From assembly GCA_963783045.1 (NCBI GenBank), contig CAWAMD010000002.1, positions 1-64,000 of the forward strand: a DNA stretch of 64,000 nucleotides. The letters run 5' to 3'. Of this stretch, positions 25,376 through 34,272 are shown piece by piece. A model generated the notes under the pieces. The model searched no databases, was not told the origin of the DNA, and saw nothing but the letters and a program-made list of their open reading frames with translations. Source of the stretch: CAWAMD01 sp963783045 (GTDB lineage: Bacteria > Actinomycetota > Nitriliruptoria > Nitriliruptorales > Nitriliruptoraceae). How positions within the stretch are numbered: the stretch's first letter is position 1; each line of letters begins with the position of its first letter. The position numbers and the translations under genes are program-made.

Positions 25376-26542
25376 GTGACAGACCGGGATCACCGAGCCG
25401 GGCTCGACGGCGTCCGCGGCATCGCCGTGCTGCTCGTCCTGCTCGCGCACGGCTCGGTCCGGCTGCTGCCGCTCGGCGTGCGGGCCGGCAACGGCTGGGT
25501 CGGTGTCCAGCTCTTCTTCGCGCTGTCCGGGTTCCTCATCACGTGGCTGCTCGTGCGCGAGCGCCTCGCGACGGGACGGGTGGGCGTCGCGCCCTTCGCG
25601 ATCCGGCGCGGGCTGCGGATCTGGCCGCTCTACTTCGCGGTCCTCGCGCTCTATGCGCTCGTGCTCCCCCACGTTGCCGCCGACACGCTCGGCGGGGTGC
25701 ATCTGGACCGCACCGACCTGGCCGCGGCCGGCGCCGGCACCTTCCGTCCCTACCTGCTCTTCCTCCAGAACTACCTGGATCCGCACCAGGCCAGGCTCGG
25801 TCTGTCGGTCTTCTGGTCGCTGTCGGTCGAGGAGCACTTCTACCTCGTGTGGCCGGTCCTGGTGGCGCTGCTGCCCATCCGGTGGCTGCCCCGCGTCCTC
25901 GCCGTGGCGGCAGCGTTCAGCCTCGGGCTGCGCGCCCTCGTCGAGGCGGGAGCGGTGCACGCGCCGTCGACCTTCCACCACGCGACCCACGCGAACCTGA
26001 CCGCCATCGGCGTCGGTGGGCTGCTCGGGTACCTGGCCGCCCGCGGCCAGCTGCCCGACTGGCTGCGCAGCCGCACCGCCATGGTCACGGGCTGGCTGTT
26101 GCTGGCCGCCGCATGGCTCCCCGGCTGGGCACCGACTGCCGGCGTGCCCTGGGCGTCGGGGGCGACGCTGGTCCACGAGCTGGCCGTCGCGGGGGCGGCG
26201 CTCGTCATCCCCCACGCGTTCGCCGGCGACCGCACCCGTCATCCGGTGCTCGCCGCTCCGGTACTGGTGCGGCTCGGCAGGATCTCGTTCGGCCTCTACC
26301 TGACGCACGCGCTGGTGCTCGGGGTCGTGGACCGCTGGGTCCAGGGTGCCGCGACCTCCCTGACCGTCGCGGTGGGCGCGTTCGGACTGTTCCTCGCGGG
26401 CGCGGTGGTGCTCGCCGAGGGGCTGTACACCGGGTACGAGCGGCGCTTCCTCGCCCTCAAGGACCGCTTCCGCGCTCAGGCTGGTGCGGCCCGACCGGTC
26501 GGACCGCTCCCCGAGCCGACGCCGACCTCGGCGTCCTCCTGA
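25376..26542 (+). CDS. acyltransferase 3 family protein (OafA/YrhL-like)
   Basis: 388 aa; I chose GTG 25376 because GGGGG lies 5 bases upstream, with GTG 25370 two codons earlier possible. Family signature DRDHRAGLDGVRGIAVLLVLLAHG with the catalytic-type His, QLFFALSGFLITWLL, RRGLRIWPLYFAVL, then WSLSVEEHFYLVWPVLV. About ten membrane helices and a cytosolic basic tail. Such enzymes acylate surface polysaccharides, peptidoglycan or lipids across the inner membrane. Substrate not predictable; no glycan cluster is adjacent. Confidence 0.85.
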   Translation: MTDRDHRAGLDGVRGIAVLLVLLAHGSVRLLPLGVRAGNGWVGVQLFFALSGFLITWLLVRERLATGRVGVAPFAIRRGLRIWPLYFAVLALYALVLPHVAADTLGGVHLDRTDLAAAGAGTFRPYLLFLQNYLDPHQARLGLSVFWSLSVEEHFYLVWPVLVALLPIRWLPRVLAVAAAFSLGLRALVEAGAVHAPSTFHHATHANLTAIGVGGLLGYLAARGQLPDWLRSRTAMVTGWLLLAAAWLPGWAPTAGVPWASGATLVHELAVAGAALVIPHAFAGDRTRHPVLAAPVLVRLGRISFGLYLTHALVLGVVDRWVQGAATSLTVAVGAFGLFLAGAVVLAEGLYTGYERRFLALKDRFRAQAGAARPVGPLPEPTPTSASS

Positions 26543-26570
26543 CCCGGGGCGCGCCGGGGCCGTCCGTGTG

Positions 26571-26634
26571 TCGGCGTGTCAGCTGCTCGGCGTGTCAGCT
26601 GCTCGGCGTGTCAGCTGCTCGGCGTGTCAGCTGC
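26571..26634. repeat. 16-bp tandem array between convergent genes
   Basis: TCGGCGTGTCAGCTGC is repeated four times without change at 26571, 26587, 26603 and 26619, with a partial fifth. Each unit holds the palindrome CAGCTG. The array lies just after the acyltransferase stop, and its last copy contains the stop codon of the convergent thioredoxin-like gene (26627-26629). It shares GCTGCTCGG(C/T)G with the 13-bp array at 3254. Confidence 0.9.
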
Positions 26635-27325
26635 TCGGCGAGACGGTGCTGCTCTCCGGGTTCGACGTGGCGGTCGCCCCGCCGCCGCTCGCGAGCGCCT
26701 GCAGCTGCTGCTGGAGCTGGTCGACCGGGATCTCGCCCGAGGCACGCGACACGACGTTGCCCTGCCCGTCGATGAAGACGAAGTACGGGAAGGCGGTCAG
26801 GCCGTACGCCTGCGCGACGCTGTTGTCCGTGTCGACGACGACGGGCTGGGTCCAGCCCTCGCTCTCCAGCCACTGGTCGGGGGGCCAGTTGCCGCGGGAC
26901 GGGTCGTTGCTCGAGGCGACCGTGTAGATCTGCACCCCCTCGGGCAGCCCCTGGTCGTCGACCATCTTCTGGACCACCGGGATCTCGGCCTGGCAGTGCG
27001 GGCACCAGTGGGCGACGACCATCACGGCCATGGGGCCGTCCTTGGCCGGGTCGACGTTGACCTTCTCGCCGGCGAAGTTCACGCCGGAGAAGGCCGGCGC
27101 CTGCTTGCCCACGGCGGGGTCCTGGGCCTGCTGCGCGAACTGCGGCAGCGCGTCGCCCTGCACCGAGGGGGCCGAGAGATCCTTGAAGTCCGGCCCGCTC
27201 TGCTTCTGCTCGCCGGCGGTGCCGATCGCGATGAGGGCGGCGATCACCGCCACGACGACGACGCCGACGACGATCCAGAGCGCCTGGGTGCGGGACGAGG
27301 ACGATGTCGAGGACCTGCCGGCCAT
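26627..27325 (-). CDS. membrane-anchored thioredoxin-fold protein (TlpA/ResA/DsbA-like)
   Basis: 232 aa; ATG with AAAGGA upstream. N-terminal Ser-rich stretch, membrane anchor at ~15-37 (ALWIVVGVVVVAVIAALIAI), then an extracytoplasmic thioredoxin domain with AVMVVAHWCPHCQAEIPVVQ (redox CPHC at 108-111), YTVASSND, and the cis-Pro loop GLTAFPYFVFIDGQGNVV. Probably a periplasmic-face thiol oxidoreductase or disulfide carrier for exported proteins or cytochrome maturation. Last codons lie within the 16-bp repeat array. Confidence 0.88.
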   Translation of the reverse strand: MAGRSSTSSSSRTQALWIVVGVVVVAVIAALIAIGTAGEQKQSGPDFKDLSAPSVQGDALPQFAQQAQDPAVGKQAPAFSGVNFAGEKVNVDPAKDGPMAVMVVAHWCPHCQAEIPVVQKMVDDQGLPEGVQIYTVASSNDPSRGNWPPDQWLESEGWTQPVVVDTDNSVAQAYGLTAFPYFVFIDGQGNVVSRASGEIPVDQLQQQLQALASGGGATATSNPESSTVSPSS

Positions 27326-27400
27326 GGGAATCCTTTGCGCACGATCGAGTCGCGCGGCAGCGTACCGCCGGATCGGTCGGCATCTGGCACCCTGGGGCCC

Positions 27401-28039
27401 ATGCACACGCCCGGCGACGCCCCCCAGCGTGACGGCCTCCCGCCGCCCGCCCCGACCCCTGCCGGCGACGCGCCCTCGGGCCCGTCCGGGGCGCCCGTGC
27501 CGCCGGGGGTCTCCGTCGACGAGGAGCTGGGCACCGTCAGCTGGCACGCACCGGCACGGTCGCTGGTGTGGCGTGGGCTCGCGTTCCTCGGTGGCGCGCT
27601 GGCCGCCGCTGCGCTGCTGGCGGCGGTGGACAGCCGTCCGGCGTGGGCACTCGTGGTGGCCGTGGCCGTGACGGCGGGTCCGGCCGCCTGGCTGGTGCGC
27701 GGGCTGCGCCACGGGTGGGAGCTCGAGGAGTGGGGCATGACGATCGGCACCGGCACCCGCCACCCCGAACGCCTGCTGTGGCAGGAGGTCGACCACGTCG
27801 AGGTCGTGGAGCAGCGGCGTCGGGGTGGCGCCGGCTGGGACGCCGAGGTGCACCTGCGCGACGGACGGGTCCGCCGGTTGACGCCCGCCGCGCCCGGCCC
27901 GTCGCGGTTCGAGGCTGCCTTCGCGGTGGCGGACGCGATGGACCTGCTGCCCGGGCGGATCACGGTCACCCGCCGACCGGTGTCGGGGACGGGCGCTGAA
28001 ACGCGTCGAGATGGGTCCGATTCCGGGAACATGATCTAG
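27401..28039 (+). CDS. two-helix membrane protein with PH-like domain
   Basis: 212 aa; ATG 27401. Pro/Ala-rich cytosolic N-terminus (~1-45), two adjacent membrane helices (~58-76 and ~82-98) and a C-terminal PH-like beta domain (WELEEWGMTIGTGTRHPERL, LWQEVDHVEVVEQRRRGG, VHLRDGRVRRLTPA). Comparable bacterial PH proteins are membrane-associated with no defined role. It ends 10 bases before the zur start, on the same strand, so it may be co-transcribed with zur. No zinc-related motif is seen in it. Confidence 0.65.
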   Translation: MHTPGDAPQRDGLPPPAPTPAGDAPSGPSGAPVPPGVSVDEELGTVSWHAPARSLVWRGLAFLGGALAAAALLAAVDSRPAWALVVAVAVTAGPAAWLVRGLRHGWELEEWGMTIGTGTRHPERLLWQEVDHVEVVEQRRRGGAGWDAEVHLRDGRVRRLTPAAPGPSRFEAAFAVADAMDLLPGRITVTRRPVSGTGAETRRDGSDSGNMI

Positions 28040-28049
28040 AATCCGTGGC

Positions 28050-28484
28050 ATGACGGACGAGGTGCACGCCACCGCGGCCAGCTATCTCCGTCGGACCCGC
28101 CAGCGCTACACGCCGGGTCGGCGGGCGCTGGTCGCGTGTCTGCTGCGCGCCGCGGGGCCGGTGACGATCCCGGAGCTCGTCGAGCTCGGCGCCACGCAGT
28201 CGCAGAGCTCGCTCTACCGCAACCTCGCCATCCTCGAGCAGTGCGGCGTGGTGCGGCGGGTCGCCGCGGTCGACGACGTGGCGCGCTACGAGCTCGACGA
28301 GGCGCTGACGGGCCACCACCACCATCTCGTGTGCCACGTGTGCGGCGACGTGCAGGACGTGGTGCTCTCCCCCTCGGTCGAGCGTGCGCTCGGCGCAGCC
28401 GCCGACCAGGCCCGCGACCAGCGCCGCTTCGAGGTCGACTCGCACCGGATCGAGCTCGTCGGCACGTGCCAGAACTGCGGCTGA
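28050..28484 (+). CDS. zur: Fur-family repressor, probably zinc uptake regulator
   Basis: 144 aa; ATG start. Winged helix at ~15-80 (RQRYTPGRRALVACLL, ATQSQSSLYRNLAILEQCGVV). Metal sites: the regulatory segment HHHHLVCHVCGDVQDV with a CxxC, and the terminal CQNCG giving a second CxxC for structural zinc. Assignment as Zur rather than Fur rests on the adjacent znuB/znuA/znuC genes. Convergent with znuB: stops are 3 bases apart. Confidence 0.85.
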   Translation: MTDEVHATAASYLRRTRQRYTPGRRALVACLLRAAGPVTIPELVELGATQSQSSLYRNLAILEQCGVVRRVAAVDDVARYELDEALTGHHHHLVCHVCGDVQDVVLSPSVERALGAAADQARDQRRFEVDSHRIELVGTCQNCG

Positions 28485-28487
28485 GGT

Positions 28488-29345
28488 TCAGCCGGGGCGA
28501 CCAGCGGCGATCGTCGCGCCGCGGTGCCGCCAGGCCGCCACGGTCTCCCGGACGACGAGCACGACGAAGAACTCGAGCACGGCGATCCCCGCGACCGTCG
28601 GCGAGGCGGCCGTCCCGTAGTAGAAGCTGACCAGCAACCCGATCACCACGCCCAGGCTGCCGATGACCATGGCGACGGCCATCATCACCGGCACCCGTCG
28701 CGCGATCAGCGACGCGGCGGCCGGCGGCGCGATCAGGAACGCGAACACGAGCAGCGTGCCGACCGTCTGGAACGACGTGACGACGGCCAACCCGACGAGC
28801 GCGAGCATCCCGAGGTTCGCCAGCCCGGGGCGCAACCCCAGCAGCGCTGCCTTGTCCGGGCTGAACGACAGGGCGAGGAACGCCCGGTAGAGGACCAGCG
28901 TCGCGACGAGGGTGATGGCGACCGCGATGGCCGCGGCCCGAACGTCCCCGCTCGTGACGCCGATCGCGTCACCGAAGAGGATCCCCGTGAGGTCGCCGGC
29001 GTAGGCGCCCCGCTTCGAGATGATGATGACGCCGAGCGCGAGCATGCCGACGAACAGCAGCCCGATGCTGGTGTCCTCGCCGAGCGACGAGCGGCGACCC
29101 ACCAGGTTGATGCCGCCGACCATGACCAGGGCGCTGACGGCGGCGCCGATCCCGAGGTTCACGCCGAGCAGGTAGGCGAGCGTGATGCCGGGGATGACCC
29201 CGTGCGCCATCGCGTCGCCCATGAACGCCATGCCCCGCAGCACCACCCAGGTGCCCACGAGCGAGGTGGTGATGACCGTCAGCACCCCCGCGACGAGCGC
29301 GCGCTGCATGAAGCCGTTCGCGAACGGATCGAGGATCCAGGCCAT
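28488..29345 (-). CDS. znuB: zinc ABC transporter permease
   Basis: 285 aa from ATG 29345, with GGGAG upstream; a GTG 7 codons earlier would overlap znuA. ABC-3 family with 8-9 helices: FMQRALVAGVLTVITTSLVG, GTWVVLRGMAFMGDAMAHGV containing the conserved permease loop, ILFGDAIGVTSGDV, and FQTVGTLLVFAFLIAPPAAA. It forms the channel for zinc import with ZnuA and ZnuC. It begins 17 bases after the znuA stop on the same strand. Confidence 0.92.
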   Translation of the reverse strand: MAWILDPFANGFMQRALVAGVLTVITTSLVGTWVVLRGMAFMGDAMAHGVIPGITLAYLLGVNLGIGAAVSALVMVGGINLVGRRSSLGEDTSIGLLFVGMLALGVIIISKRGAYAGDLTGILFGDAIGVTSGDVRAAAIAVAITLVATLVLYRAFLALSFSPDKAALLGLRPGLANLGMLALVGLAVVTSFQTVGTLLVFAFLIAPPAAASLIARRVPVMMAVAMVIGSLGVVIGLLVSFYYGTAASPTVAGIAVLEFFVVLVVRETVAAWRHRGATIAAGRPG

Positions 29346-29362
29346 GGCCGGCACTCCCGTCG

Positions 29363-30403
29363 TCACTGTGGTCGGTCGCCGTCATCGGGTGGGGACGCGC
29401 CACCGAGCGCCCGCGCGATGCGCTGCGCATCGGTGGTGAGCATGCCGAGGTACGTGTCGGCGCCGGACCCCGGCGGTCCGAGCGATCCGCTGTAGAGCAC
29501 GACCATCCGGATGTCGCGGCCGATCTCCTCGGCGAGCGCGTCCGCGAGCCGGGTCGAGGAGGTGCTGTCGACGAAGATCGCGGGGGCACCCGTGGCGCGG
29601 ATCAGCGCGACGAGCCGCGCGAACCCGCGGGCGCTCGGGGCCGCCTGGGTCGAGGTGCCGGGGATGACCGTGCCGATGACCCGCAGGCCGTAGCGGCGCG
29701 CGAGGTACCCGAGCGAGTCGTGGTTGGTGACGAGCAGCCGGTCGTCGCCCGGCACGGTCGCCAGCAGCGCCGCGATCCGTCGGTGCGCCGCGAGGATCCG
29801 GTCGGCGTAGGCCGCTCCGGCGGCCTGCCAGGCCGCGTCGGTGCGCACGCCGGCCGTGTCGACGGCGGCGAGACGGGCGGCGATGAGCCGTGCCCCCTCC
29901 GCCATGCGCACCGGGTCCATCCAGACGTGCGGGTCGGGTTCCCCGCCACCGCCCGCGTGCTCGTCGGCGTGGTCGTCACCGGCAACGCCGGCGCCCCCGG
30001 CGGCCTCCTGCTCGTCGGCGAACGACACGGGGTCCAGATGCTCGCCGAGCCGCAGCACCGGTACGCCGTCCTGCTCGGCCGCCTGCAGCGGTCCGACCAG
30101 GGACTCCTCGAGGGCCAGCCCGTTCGCCACGACCAGATCCGCATGGCGCAGCAGCTCGGCCTGCTGCGCGGACGGGGTGAAGCCGTGGGGGTCGGTTCCC
30201 GGGGGCATCAGGACCCGGACGATCCCGGCGTCGCCGACGATCTCGCGAACCACGTCACCGAGCACGGTGGTCGTCGCGACCACCCGCGGTCCCGGGGGGC
30301 CGGACGGGAAGGTGGCCTGCACCCGCGACGGGACCGCGCATCCCGTCGCCGCCATGACGACGAGCGCCAGCAGCGCCACACGCGGGGCAGCGCGCTCGAG
30401 CAC
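29363..30403 (-). CDS. znuA: zinc ABC transporter substrate-binding lipoprotein
   Basis: 346 aa; GTG with AAAGGT upstream. Lipoprotein signal VALLALVVMAATGCAVPS with the lipidated Cys at ~22. Cluster A-I binding protein: VVATTTVLGDVVREIVGD, MPPGTDPHGFTPSAQQ (first His ligand), the flexible acidic/His loop DDHADEHAGGGGEPDPHVWMDP (more His ligands), LLVTNHDSLGYLARRYGLRV and FVDSTSSTRLADALAEEI. The His-rich loop favours zinc over manganese. Divergent from znuC across a shared control region. Confidence 0.92.
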   Translation of the reverse strand: MLERAAPRVALLALVVMAATGCAVPSRVQATFPSGPPGPRVVATTTVLGDVVREIVGDAGIVRVLMPPGTDPHGFTPSAQQAELLRHADLVVANGLALEESLVGPLQAAEQDGVPVLRLGEHLDPVSFADEQEAAGGAGVAGDDHADEHAGGGGEPDPHVWMDPVRMAEGARLIAARLAAVDTAGVRTDAAWQAAGAAYADRILAAHRRIAALLATVPGDDRLLVTNHDSLGYLARRYGLRVIGTVIPGTSTQAAPSARGFARLVALIRATGAPAIFVDSTSSTRLADALAEEIGRDIRMVVLYSGSLGPPGSGADTYLGMLTTDAQRIARALGGASPPDDGDRPQ

Positions 30404-30447
30404 GGCGGGAGACCTTTCGGAGCGACGGGGCAGGGATCCGCGAGGTA

Positions 30448-30472
30448 TCGTAATGAGAACCGTTCCTAAAGT
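30448..30472. promoter_or_regulatory. candidate Zur operator between znuA and znuC
   Basis: An AT-rich island ATCGTAATGAGAACCGTTCC-TAAAG interrupts GC-rich sequence. It contains the palindrome GAACCGTTC at 30457-30465 with partly symmetric flanks (TAATGA.../...CCTAAA). It lies midway between the divergent znuA (30403) and znuC (30492) starts, where a Zur box repressing both is expected. Confidence 0.5.
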
Positions 30473-30491
30473 CTTCCCCGAAAGCTGACCC

Positions 30492-31334
30492 GTGAGCGAA
30501 CCGCTCCCCCTGCCGCGGTCGGCGCCGACGCCGGCCGTCCGTGGGCAGCACGTGACGATCGCCTACGGGGACCACGTCGCCGTCCGCGACGCGACCTTCG
30601 CGCTGCCCGCCGGCGAGGTCACCGCCATCATCGGACCGAACGGCTCGGGCAAGACGACGCTCCTGCGCGCCATCAGCGGGCTGCAGTCGGTCGATGCCGG
30701 CAGCCTCGAGGTGCTCGGCAGCCCTGCCGGGCCCGGCCGGCGAGAGGTCGCCCACGTGCTGCAGGCGACCCGGATCAACGACCGCGTGCCGCTCACCGTC
30801 CAGGAGGTCGTCTGCATGGCGCGGTACGCCAGCCGGGGACCGCTGCGTCGCTTCGGCCGCCGCGACCACGCGGCCGTGAGCGAGGCGATGGAGCGGATGA
30901 ACGTCGCCGACCTCGCCCGTCGACACCTGCGGGAGCTGTCCGGCGGCCAGCGGCAGCGGGTCTACGTAGCGCAGGGGCTGGCGCAGCACGCCCGGCTGCT
31001 CCTGCTCGACGAGCCGATCACGGGCCTCGACGTGGTCAGCCAGGACCGGATCACCGCCGCGATCCGCGAGGAGGTCGACAACGGCGTGACGGTCGTCGTC
31101 ACGACCCATGACCTCGGCACGGCGGCGGCCGCCGACCACGCGCTGCTGCTGGCAACGCGCCTCGTCGCCGCCGGCGAACCGGACGCGGTGCTCACCACGG
31201 AGCACATCCGCGCCGCCTATGGCGGGGACGTGTTCCGGACCGCCGAGGGTGCGGTCGTCCTCGACGACCCGCACCAGCACGGCGCCGGCCCTGGCGGCAG
31301 CAGCTGGCCGGGCGGGGATGCCGCGGAGCGCTGA
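30492..31334 (+). CDS. znuC: zinc ABC transporter ATP-binding protein
   Basis: 280 aa; GTG start. Walker A AIIGPNGSGKTTLLRAISGL at ~45-64, Q-loop HVLQATRIND, signature RELSGGQRQRVYVAQGLAQ, Walker B LLLLDEPITGLD and the switch His in VVVTTHDLG. It energises ZnuB. Transcribed divergently from znuA-znuB instead of in one operon; the shared intergenic region would synchronise the three. It ends 9 bp from the convergent ppsA. Confidence 0.93.
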   Translation: MSEPLPLPRSAPTPAVRGQHVTIAYGDHVAVRDATFALPAGEVTAIIGPNGSGKTTLLRAISGLQSVDAGSLEVLGSPAGPGRREVAHVLQATRINDRVPLTVQEVVCMARYASRGPLRRFGRRDHAAVSEAMERMNVADLARRHLRELSGGQRQRVYVAQGLAQHARLLLLDEPITGLDVVSQDRITAAIREEVDNGVTVVVTTHDLGTAAAADHALLLATRLVAAGEPDAVLTTEHIRAAYGGDVFRTAEGAVVLDDPHQHGAGPGGSSWPGGDAAER

Positions 31335-31343
31335 CGGTCGCGC

Positions 31344-33743
31344 TCAGCCCGCCCGCAGCCGCTCCTCGACCTCGGCGACCCGGCGGATGACCTCGACCAC
31401 CGAATCGGGGTTCAGCGAGATCGAGTCGATGCCCTGCTCCACCAGGAAGGCGGCGAACTCCGGGTAGTCGCTCGGCGCCTGCCCGCAGATGCCGACCTTG
31501 CGTCCCTTCGCCTGGCCCGCCTCGATGACCTGGGCCACCATTCGCTTGACCGCCTCGTCCCGCTCGTCGAACAGCGGGGCCAGCACGTCGGAGTCCCGGT
31601 CGACGCCGAGCGTCAGCTGCGTCAGGTCGTTGCTGCCGATCGAGAAGCCGTCGAACCGGTCGGCGAACTCCTCCGCGAGCACGACGTTCGACGGGACCTC
31701 GCACATGACGTAGATCTCGAGCCCGTCGCGGCCGCGCTCCAGGCCGTGGCCCGCGAGCACCTCGAGCACCCCGTCGGCCTCGTCGAGGGTGCGCACGAAC
31801 GGGATCATGATCGTGACGTTGCGCAGCCCGATCTCGTCGCGGACCCTGCGGATGGCGCGGCACTCGAGCGCGAACCCGTCCCGGTAGGCATCGGAGTCGT
31901 AGCGCGAGGCACCTCGGAACCCCAGCATCGGGTTGGCCTCCTTCGGCTCGAACTGGGCGCCGCCGATGAGGTTCGCGTACTCGTTCGTCTTGAAGTCGCT
32001 CATGCGGACGATGACGGGGTCGGGGTGCTCCGCCGCGGCGATGCGGGCGACGCCGCGGGCGAGCCGCTCGACGAAGTAGTCGGTGCGGTCGTCGAACTCG
32101 CGGGTGAGCGCCTCGATGTGCTCGCGCGCCTCGTCGTCCTCGAGCTCGTCGAACCGGGTCAGCGCGAGCGGGTGCACCGCGATGTGGTTGTTGATGATGA
32201 ACTCCATGCGGGCCAGGCCGATGCCCTGCACGGGCAGCCGCCACCAGCGGAACGCCGCCGTCGGGCTCGCGATGTTCATCATGATCCGGGTCTCGACCTC
32301 GGGCAGGTCGTCGAGCTCGATCGTCTCCTCGTCGTAGTCGAGGGCACCCTCGTAGACGAAGCCGTCGTCGCCTTCGGAGCACGAGATCGTGACCTCGTCC
32401 CCGTCGCCGATCCGGTCGGTGCCGTCACCGGTCCCGACGACTGCCGGGATGCCGAGCTCGCGGCTGACGATCGCGGCGTGGGCGGTGCGGCCACCCTGGT
32501 CGGTGACGATGGCCGCGGCCTTGCGCATGACCGGCACCCAGTCCGGGTCGGTCATCTCGGTGACGAGGATCGCGCCCTCGACGAAGCGGTCCATGTCCCC
32601 GGGGTCGATGATCCGCATGACCTCGCCGGTGGCGACGGCGTCACCGATGGCCAGCCCGCGGGCGAGCACCTCGCCGTCCTCGCGCAGCCGGTAGGTGTGC
32701 AGCGCGCCGGCCGCCTGCTGCGACTGCACGGTCTCGGGGCGGGCCTGCACGACGTACAGGTCGCCGGTGTCGCCGTCCTTGGCCCACTCGATGTCCATGG
32801 GGCGCTCGTAGTGCTCCTCGATCGCGACCGCCCACCGGGCGAGCCGGAGCACCTCGTCGTCGGACAGCACGTAGGCGCGCTGCTCGGAGCGGCGTGTGTC
32901 GACGGTGCGGGTGGTGTTGCGGCCACCGCCGGAGTAGACGACCTTGGACGCCTTCTCGCCGCGCTCCTTGCTGATGACCGGCCGCAGCGACTCGTCGTCG
33001 AGCAGCGGCTTGAAGACCAGGTACGAGTCCGGGTTCACGGTCCCGGCCACGACGCTCTCGCCGAGCCCCCAGGCGGCGTCGATGCGCACGACCCGCGGGA
33101 ACCCGGTCTCGGTGTCGATCGAGAACATGACGCCGGCCCCCGCGCGGTCGGAGCGGACCATCTTCTGCACACCGACGGACAGCGCGACGTCCATGTGGTC
33201 GAAGTCCTGCTCCTCCCGGTAGGCGATGGCCCGGTCGGTGAACAACGACGCGTAGCAGTCGACGATCGCCTCGAGGACGTCGTCGGCGCCGCTGACGTTG
33301 AGGAAGGTCTCCTGCTGCCCGGCGAAGCTCGCGTCGGGCAGATCCTCCGCCGTCGCGCTGGATCGCACGGCCACGTCGACCTCGTCGGTGTCGTAGCGCG
33401 ACGACAGCTCGGCGTAGGCCTCCTCGACCGCCTCCACCAGCGTGTCGGGCAGCGTGCCGTGGCCGATGGCCCGGCGGATCGTGCGACCGGCGTGTTCGAG
33501 GCTGCACGCACCGTCGCGCATGTCGGCGAGGGTCCCGCGGATCGTGTCGTCGAGATCGTTCTCGTCGACGAACGCCCGGTAGACATCGGCGGTGGTGGCG
33601 AACCCGGCCGGCACCCGGATGTCCGCCTCCTTCAGGGCGCCGATCATCTCGCCGAGCGAGGCGTTCTTCCCGCCGACCTCGTCAACGTCACCGTTGCCGA
33701 GCTCCTCGAACCAGCGCACCGCGACGATTGCCGGGGTACTCAC
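31344..33743 (-). CDS. ppsA: phosphoenolpyruvate synthase (pyruvate, water dikinase)
   Basis: 799 aa from GTG 33743 with GGGAGGA upstream. N-terminal ATP-grasp domain (VGGKNASLGEMIGALKEADI; VRSSATAEDLPDASFAGQQE), central phospho-His domain with GGRTAHAAIVSRELGIPAVV, and a C-terminal TIM barrel binding PEP (IGSNDLTQLTLGVDRDSDVL) with the catalytic Cys in GICGQAPSDYPEFAAFL. Makes PEP from pyruvate and ATP, giving AMP and phosphate; gluconeogenic. Usual family length. Stands alone between znuC and the CsbD-like gene. Confidence 0.94.
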   Translation of the reverse strand: MSTPAIVAVRWFEELGNGDVDEVGGKNASLGEMIGALKEADIRVPAGFATTADVYRAFVDENDLDDTIRGTLADMRDGACSLEHAGRTIRRAIGHGTLPDTLVEAVEEAYAELSSRYDTDEVDVAVRSSATAEDLPDASFAGQQETFLNVSGADDVLEAIVDCYASLFTDRAIAYREEQDFDHMDVALSVGVQKMVRSDRAGAGVMFSIDTETGFPRVVRIDAAWGLGESVVAGTVNPDSYLVFKPLLDDESLRPVISKERGEKASKVVYSGGGRNTTRTVDTRRSEQRAYVLSDDEVLRLARWAVAIEEHYERPMDIEWAKDGDTGDLYVVQARPETVQSQQAAGALHTYRLREDGEVLARGLAIGDAVATGEVMRIIDPGDMDRFVEGAILVTEMTDPDWVPVMRKAAAIVTDQGGRTAHAAIVSRELGIPAVVGTGDGTDRIGDGDEVTISCSEGDDGFVYEGALDYDEETIELDDLPEVETRIMMNIASPTAAFRWWRLPVQGIGLARMEFIINNHIAVHPLALTRFDELEDDEAREHIEALTREFDDRTDYFVERLARGVARIAAAEHPDPVIVRMSDFKTNEYANLIGGAQFEPKEANPMLGFRGASRYDSDAYRDGFALECRAIRRVRDEIGLRNVTIMIPFVRTLDEADGVLEVLAGHGLERGRDGLEIYVMCEVPSNVVLAEEFADRFDGFSIGSNDLTQLTLGVDRDSDVLAPLFDERDEAVKRMVAQVIEAGQAKGRKVGICGQAPSDYPEFAAFLVEQGIDSISLNPDSVVEVIRRVAEVEERLRAG

Positions 33744-33835
33744 GCGACATCCTCCCTGCCATGGGGCCTGCCTGACACAGAACACGGCCCGGCGCTGCTG
33801 CTGCAACGCCGGGCCGCGTCCTTCGGGGCAGCCAC

Positions 33836-34045
33836 TTACTGGTGCTTCTTCTCCGCGGACTTGTGACCCGCGGCCTGCTTCTCGGCCTGCTGGGCCTCAG
33901 CCTGCAGATCCTGGGCCTCTTCGCGCTTCTCGGCCTTCTGCTGCTGCTGCTCGCCCTCACGGGCCATCTCGTCGCTACCGGTGGCCTTGCCCGCGACTTC
34001 CTTCGCGGTGCCCTTGGCCTTCTCCATCATGGAATCGTCACTCAC
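33836..34045 (-). CDS. CsbD-like small stress protein
   Basis: 69 aa; GTG with AAAGGAA upstream. The N-terminal segment MMEKAKGTAKEVAGKATGSD matches the CsbD repeat core, and the rest is a highly charged, Gln/Glu/Lys-rich amphipathic helix (EGEQQQQKAEKREEAQDLQA) without aromatic residues, probably intrinsically helical or disordered. Related actinobacterial proteins are abundant general-stress proteins of unknown biochemical role. It sits beyond the fdh operon terminator and is thus probably separately transcribed. Confidence 0.75.
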   Translation of the reverse strand: MSDDSMMEKAKGTAKEVAGKATGSDEMAREGEQQQQKAEKREEAQDLQAEAQQAEKQAAGHKSAEKKHQ

Positions 34046-34234
34046 GGAGTTCCTTTCGCTCTCGTGTCGGTTGCCATCTCCAGTGGTATGGCATGGCGCG
34101 CCTCGAGGCGGGCCGCGAGACCCCCTGCTCGGACACGCCCCGGGCGTCGGCCGGTCGGGTGGACGAGTCAGACGGACGAGCGGCGGATCCCCTGTCCGAG
34201 CGACGCGTGAGGAGCCGCCCACGCACCGTGAGGC

Positions 34235-34262
34235 ATCGGTGCGCCGTCAGCGGCGCACCGAT
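34235..34262 (-). terminator. terminator of the formate dehydrogenase operon
   Basis: ATCGGTGCGCCG (34235-34246) pairs perfectly with CGGCGCACCGAT (34251-34262) around TCAG, a 12-bp stem, 10 bases past the last gene of the operon. No T tract. Confidence 0.8.
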
Positions 34263-34272
34263 CGGCGCGCCT

